This document shows, in pieces, positions 61,070-64,000 of a stretch of DNA of 64,000 nucleotides. Where the stretch lies: the NCBI RefSeq assembly GCF_014207445.1, contig NZ_JACHEM010000003.1, positions 549,642 to 613,641 of the forward strand. The letters run 5' to 3'. Under the pieces are notes generated by a model. That model was not told where the DNA came from, ran no database searches, and was given only the letters and a program-made list of their open reading frames with translations. Within the stretch, counting starts at the first letter, position 1. Each line of letters opens with the position of its first letter. This DNA is from Streptomyces candidus (GTDB lineage Bacteria > Actinomycetota > Actinomycetes > Streptomycetales > Streptomycetaceae). Both the position numbers and the translations under genes were made by a program.

Positions 61070-62321
61070 CCCCCGGGTTGAACTCCGTCTCCCGCCAGTC
61101 GTCCGGCAGGAGGTGATCCAGTACGTCGTCGACGGTCACGGCCCCCAGGAGCGCCCCGCCCTCGTCCACCACGGGCGCGGCGACCATGTTGTACGCCGCG
61201 AGGTAGCTCGTCACGGCGGGCAGCGCGGTGTCCGGCGACAGCGGCGGAAGGTCGGACTCCACCACCGAGCTGACCAGAGTGCCGGGCGGCTCCCGCAGCA
61301 GCCGCTGGAAGTGCACCGTGCCGAGGTACTTGCCCGTCGGCGTCTCGTCCGGCGGGCGGCACACGTAGACCTGGGCAGCCAGCGCGGGGGAGAGGTCCTG
61401 CTGCCGTACGCGGGCCAGCGCGTCCGCCACCGTGGCGTCCGGCCGCAGCACGATCGGCTCGGTCGTCATCAGACCGCCGGCCGTCCGCTCCTCGTACGAG
61501 AGCAGCCTGCGCACGTTGGTGGCGTCGTCCGGCCGCATCAGGGTCAGCAGCCGTTCCTTGTCCGCCTCCGGCAGTTCGGACAGCAGGTCGGCGGCGTCGT
61601 CCGGGTCCATCGCCTCAAGCACGTCCGCGGCACGCTCCTCCTTCAGCTTGCCCAGGATCTCGATCGAGTCGTCCTCGGGCAGCTCTTCGAGTACATCGGC
61701 GAGCCGGTCGTCGTCCAGGGCGGAGGCCACCTCGGCGCGGCGCTTGGGAGTGAGGTGGTGCAGGGCGTTCGCCAGGTCGGCGGGGCGCAGCCGCTCGTAG
61801 GCGGCGATGAGGTTCTCGGCGCCCTGACCGTGTTCCTCCAGGGAGAAGCCGGTGACCGCCGACCACTCCACGGTCAGCGTCTCGCCCTTCCTGCGCAGCG
61901 CGCCGCCCTTGCCCTTGCGTACGAAGACCTTGTCGATCTCCCAGTCACGGCGGGCCGGGAGCTGCGCGATGGCCACGTCGAGGACGGTGACCTCCTCACC
62001 GTCCTCCACCAGCCGCACCCGGCGGTCCAGCAGTTCGCCCAGCACCAGCCGCTCGGTCGGCCGCTGCTCGAAGCGCCGCATGTTGACGACGCCGGTGGTG
62101 ATGACCTGGCCGGACTCCACGCCCGTCACCCGGGTCATCGGCAGGAAGATGCGCCTGCGGCTGACCACTTCCACGACCAGGCCGAGCAGCCGCGGGGGCC
62201 GTCCGCCGACCCGCATCATGGCGACGAGGTCACGGACCCGGCCGACCTGGTCGCCATTGGGGTCGAAGACGGGCACGCCCGCCAGGTGCGAAACGAAGAC
62301 GCGGGGCGCGCCTGCCGCCAT
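61050..62321 (-). CDS. PRC/MgtE_N/CBS domain protein
   Basis: A 423-residue soluble protein. The N-terminus (about 1-150) has two PRC-barrel-like parts ('FDPNGDQVGRVRDLVAMM', 'DWEIDKVFVRK'). A MgtE_N superhelix follows (about 165-265, 'EVASALDDDRLADVLEELPEDDSIEILGKLKEERAADVLEAMDPDDAADLL'), then two CBS domains (about 275-400, 'LMTTEPIVLRPDATVADAL', 'MVAAPVVDEGGALLGAVTVDDVLDHLL'). The MgtE transmembrane channel is missing, so it resembles a magnesium sensor detached from its channel. AGGAGG sits 8 nt before the ATG. Confidence 0.94.
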   Translation of the reverse strand: MAAGAPRVFVSHLAGVPVFDPNGDQVGRVRDLVAMMRVGGRPPRLLGLVVEVVSRRRIFLPMTRVTGVESGQVITTGVVNMRRFEQRPTERLVLGELLDRRVRLVEDGEEVTVLDVAIAQLPARRDWEIDKVFVRKGKGGALRRKGETLTVEWSAVTGFSLEEHGQGAENLIAAYERLRPADLANALHHLTPKRRAEVASALDDDRLADVLEELPEDDSIEILGKLKEERAADVLEAMDPDDAADLLSELPEADKERLLTLMRPDDATNVRRLLSYEERTAGGLMTTEPIVLRPDATVADALARVRQQDLSPALAAQVYVCRPPDETPTGKYLGTVHFQRLLREPPGTLVSSVVESDLPPLSPDTALPAVTSYLAAYNMVAAPVVDEGGALLGAVTVDDVLDHLLPDDWRETEFNPGGVVGGR

Positions 62322-62586
62322 CCTGACCGCCTCCTCTTGAAGTGCTGCTGGCTCTCGATGAGGTACTGCCGGCGCTCACCGACTGCGAGGAACTCGTCTG
62401 CGCGTGGGCCGGACACCGGCTTCAGGCTAGCCCGTGGAGATCACCGACGCTCCGGCGGGCGTCCGGACGGCTCTCCGTCCCCCCACGTGGCCGGCCCGGG
62501 TACGCTGCCCTCTGCCGACCGGACACCCGAGCACCCCGTACCCCGAAAACGCCCGCGTTCCCCCGAATCCCCGCAGGAGAGGCAGA

Positions 62587-63363
62587 GTGCCGCCCGTGAC
62601 CGCATTTCCCCCGGCCGCCCGCGCACGCAGGGCCGTATTCGTCGGTGCGGTCTGCGCCGGACTCGCGGCCGGCCTCACGGGATGCGCGGAGGACCCGGAC
62701 GAGGGCACGAACGGGGTCGGCAGGCTCACCGCCGCGGAGATCGAGAACAAGGCGCGCACGACCGCCAAGGCGGCGCGGTCGGTGCGGCTCACCGGCACCT
62801 TCGTCAGCAGGGGCGGCACGTACAAGCTGAACATGCGCCTCAAGAACACCGGTGGCACCGGCTCCGTCACCACCAAGGACTCCACCTTCGAACTGCTGCG
62901 CGTGGAGGACGAACTCTTCATGAAGGCGGGCGCCGACTTCTGGCGGCACGACGCCACCAAGCCGGGTGCCGACTTCAAGAAGGAGGACGCGGAGGCCGCC
63001 GACAAGCTGGAGGACCGTTACGTCAAGGTCCCCAAGGGCGACCCCGCGTACGAACAGTTCCGCGGCTTCACGGACAAGGCCGTCCTCCTCGACGGTCTCC
63101 TCGGCCTCAACGGCGACCCCGTCAAGGGCGACCGCGAGCGGGTCGCGGGCCTGCGCACGATCAAGGTCGTCGGCGGCGCGGACGGGCAGGGCGGGGCGCT
63201 GGACGTCTCCCTGGAGCAGAAGCCCTACCCGCTGCGCCTCGTCCGGGCGGGCGGCGCGGGAATCGTCCAGCTCACCGACTGGGAGAAGGACTTCCCCCTG
63301 ACCCGCCCGCCGAAGGACCTGACGGTCGACTACGGGCGGAAGCTCCCGAGGACGAGCGACTAG
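62587..63363 (+). CDS. Lipoprotein with LolA/LppX-like fold
   Basis: A 258-residue lipoprotein with signal peptide and lipobox 'LTGC' (C33). The mature part resembles Streptomyces lipoproteins of the LppX/LprG-like type: 'ENKARTTAKAARSVRLTGTFVSRGG', 'LLRVEDELFMKAGADFWRHD', 'VAGLRTIKVVGG' and 'YPLRLVRAGG', a pattern of strands that may bind a lipid or cell-wall ligand. GTG 62587 is fixed by AGGAGAGG; the in-frame extension to 62434 is unlikely. Confidence 0.87.
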   Translation: MPPVTAFPPAARARRAVFVGAVCAGLAAGLTGCAEDPDEGTNGVGRLTAAEIENKARTTAKAARSVRLTGTFVSRGGTYKLNMRLKNTGGTGSVTTKDSTFELLRVEDELFMKAGADFWRHDATKPGADFKKEDAEAADKLEDRYVKVPKGDPAYEQFRGFTDKAVLLDGLLGLNGDPVKGDRERVAGLRTIKVVGGADGQGGALDVSLEQKPYPLRLVRAGGAGIVQLTDWEKDFPLTRPPKDLTVDYGRKLPRTSD

Positions 63364-63375
63364 CGCGCCGGCCCG

Positions 63376-63894
63376 CTACGCCTTCTTCCGGCGGCGCAGG
63401 AGCAGCTTCGGCAGCGCGGCCGGGACGGGCCGGCGGGTCGTCGCCGAGGTGGGCAGGGGCGCCGCCGACAGCGAGTCCGCCGGGAGCGGCGCGAGGTCCC
63501 CCTGCGGCGTCAGCCGCAGCACCCGGCACTCACGGGCCCAGCGGTCGGTCATCTGCTCGGCGTCCGGGGCGTTGAGCCGCTTGCCCTTGAGCTCGGCGAC
63601 GGCGGCGTCCCACTCCTCGGTACCCGGCGTCAGCTCCCGTACGACGGCCGTCCAGGCGACGAGCCGGCCGCCCTTGTCCTTGCTGCGGACGGTGACGTGG
63701 GCGGCGGTACCGTCCGCGAGGCCCGGGAAGGGCTGCTCGCCGGGACCGTCGCCGACCAGGTGGGCGGCGCCGTCCAGCCAGACGTGCCACAGGGGGCGGG
63801 CGGGCCCGGAACCCCGCACCCAGACGAGGCCGGACTTCTTGGTGGCCTCCTCGACGAGGGCCCGGTCGAGGAGGGGGGTCTGCGACGACGACAT
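63376..63894 (-). CDS. Hypothetical protein, possibly flavin-split-barrel-like
   Basis: A 172-residue protein. 'LVWVRGSGPARPLWHVWLDGAAHLVGDGPGEQPFPGL' and 'VTVRSKDKGGRLVAWTAVVRELTPGTEEWDAAVAELKGKRLNAPD' recall pyridoxamine-phosphate-oxidase-like split barrels, but cofactor residues are not clear. The C-terminus is basic ('LLLRRRKKA'). No strong ribosome site precedes ATG 63894; an IS982-type element begins only 10-33 bp upstream, so its natural promoter has probably been displaced. Confidence 0.75.
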   Translation of the reverse strand: MSSSQTPLLDRALVEEATKKSGLVWVRGSGPARPLWHVWLDGAAHLVGDGPGEQPFPGLADGTAAHVTVRSKDKGGRLVAWTAVVRELTPGTEEWDAAVAELKGKRLNAPDAEQMTDRWARECRVLRLTPQGDLAPLPADSLSAAPLPTSATTRRPVPAALPKLLLRRRKKA

Positions 63895-63927
63895 GGGGCT
63901 CAGCCTAGATGAATGAGTCCGATGTCT

Positions 63928-64000
63928 TCAGTGGTCGTAGGCGATCAGGGAGCGTTTGACTGCGGCGTCGGTGGTCCAGTTGTGCCAGATGCCAGCGGCG
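63928..64000 (-). CDS. IS982-type transposase, C-terminal end (cut by window)
   Basis: The minus strand reads to the stop codon at 63928-63930 and gives the last 23 residues, ending 'WHN' ... 'RSLIAYDH'. This ending matches, from memory, Streptomyces IS982-family transposases ('AAAIWHN...RSLIAYDH'). The rest lies beyond the window. The element's end must fall within about 63895-63927. Confidence 0.7.
   Translation of the reverse strand, partial: AAGIWHNWTTDAAVKRSLIAYDH

Overview
The window is about 72% GC chromosomal DNA with GTG and TTG starts, 4-8 bp stop/start overlaps and long perfect GC hairpins between genes. Gene content (mshB, bldK-type peptide transporters, LpqW-like lipoprotein, DUF3117, MshB-linked DUF6113, PP2C/HATPase regulators) indicates a Streptomyces chromosome, probably the conserved core rather than an arm. 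The species cannot be named from this sequence. Nothing here looks like a biosynthetic cluster, prophage, CRISPR array, rRNA or tRNA gene.

Layout. 0-7.6 kb: PEP-mutase-family enzyme, a DUF4190/septum-formation membrane protein, a GntR/HutC regulator, a tiny SPOR-like protein, a Nudix hydrolase, then two regulators with related HATPase domains (a stand-alone one and an 879-aa PAS-PAS-GAF-PP2C-HATPase protein). 7.7-12 kb: PspA and a TPM-domain coiled-coil protein, separated by an IS110-family element. 12-17 kb: arylamine N-acetyltransferase, then a three-gene succinate dehydrogenase/fumarate reductase operon on the minus strand. 17-22 kb: LpqW-like lipoprotein and the GTPase TypA. 22-35 kb: two complete paralogous oligopeptide ABC operons (binding protein, two permeases, two ATPases), separated by a GNAT gene. 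35-45 kb: membrane proteins, mshB with a DUF6113 partner, a large PG_binding_4 membrane protein, SirB1-like and GNAT proteins, ferredoxin FdxA and aminotransferase DapC. 45-53 kb: a small secreted protein, a lysozyme-fold membrane protein, dapE, a LOG-family protein, a folP2-type gene, a DivIVA-domain protein, tag, an enoyl-CoA hydratase and DUF3117. 53-58 kb: an envelope-stress module (O-methyltransferase divergent from ECF sigma factor, zinc anti-sigma factor, HtrA protease, TatB). 58-64 kb: hypothetical gene, Mrp, DUF1003, MgtE_N/CBS protein, lipoprotein, a small protein, and the cut-off end of an IS982-type transposase.

From memory, much of the order typA-lpqW-mshB-fdx-dapC and dapE-LOG-folP2-tag-DUF3117-OMT-sigE-rseA-htrA-tatB-mrp is shared with Mycobacterium tuberculosis (roughly Rv1165-Rv1232). 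So most of the window is an ancient actinobacterial backbone into which the peptide transporters, IS elements and some Streptomyces-specific genes have been added. Functionally it joins DAP/lysine supply (DapC, DapE), mycothiol synthesis (MshB), envelope stress response (sigma/anti-sigma/HtrA, PspA/TPM), peptide uptake and respiration.

Most useful leads: a candidate bridge RNA of the IS110 element with a 10-nt complementarity between its two non-coding ends; an ECF-type GGAAC-N17-CGTT promoter in front of the sigma gene; a strong hairpin inside only one of the two peptide-transport operons; a mosaic dispersed intergenic repeat present three times; and a probable one-base break at the start of the small HATPase gene.
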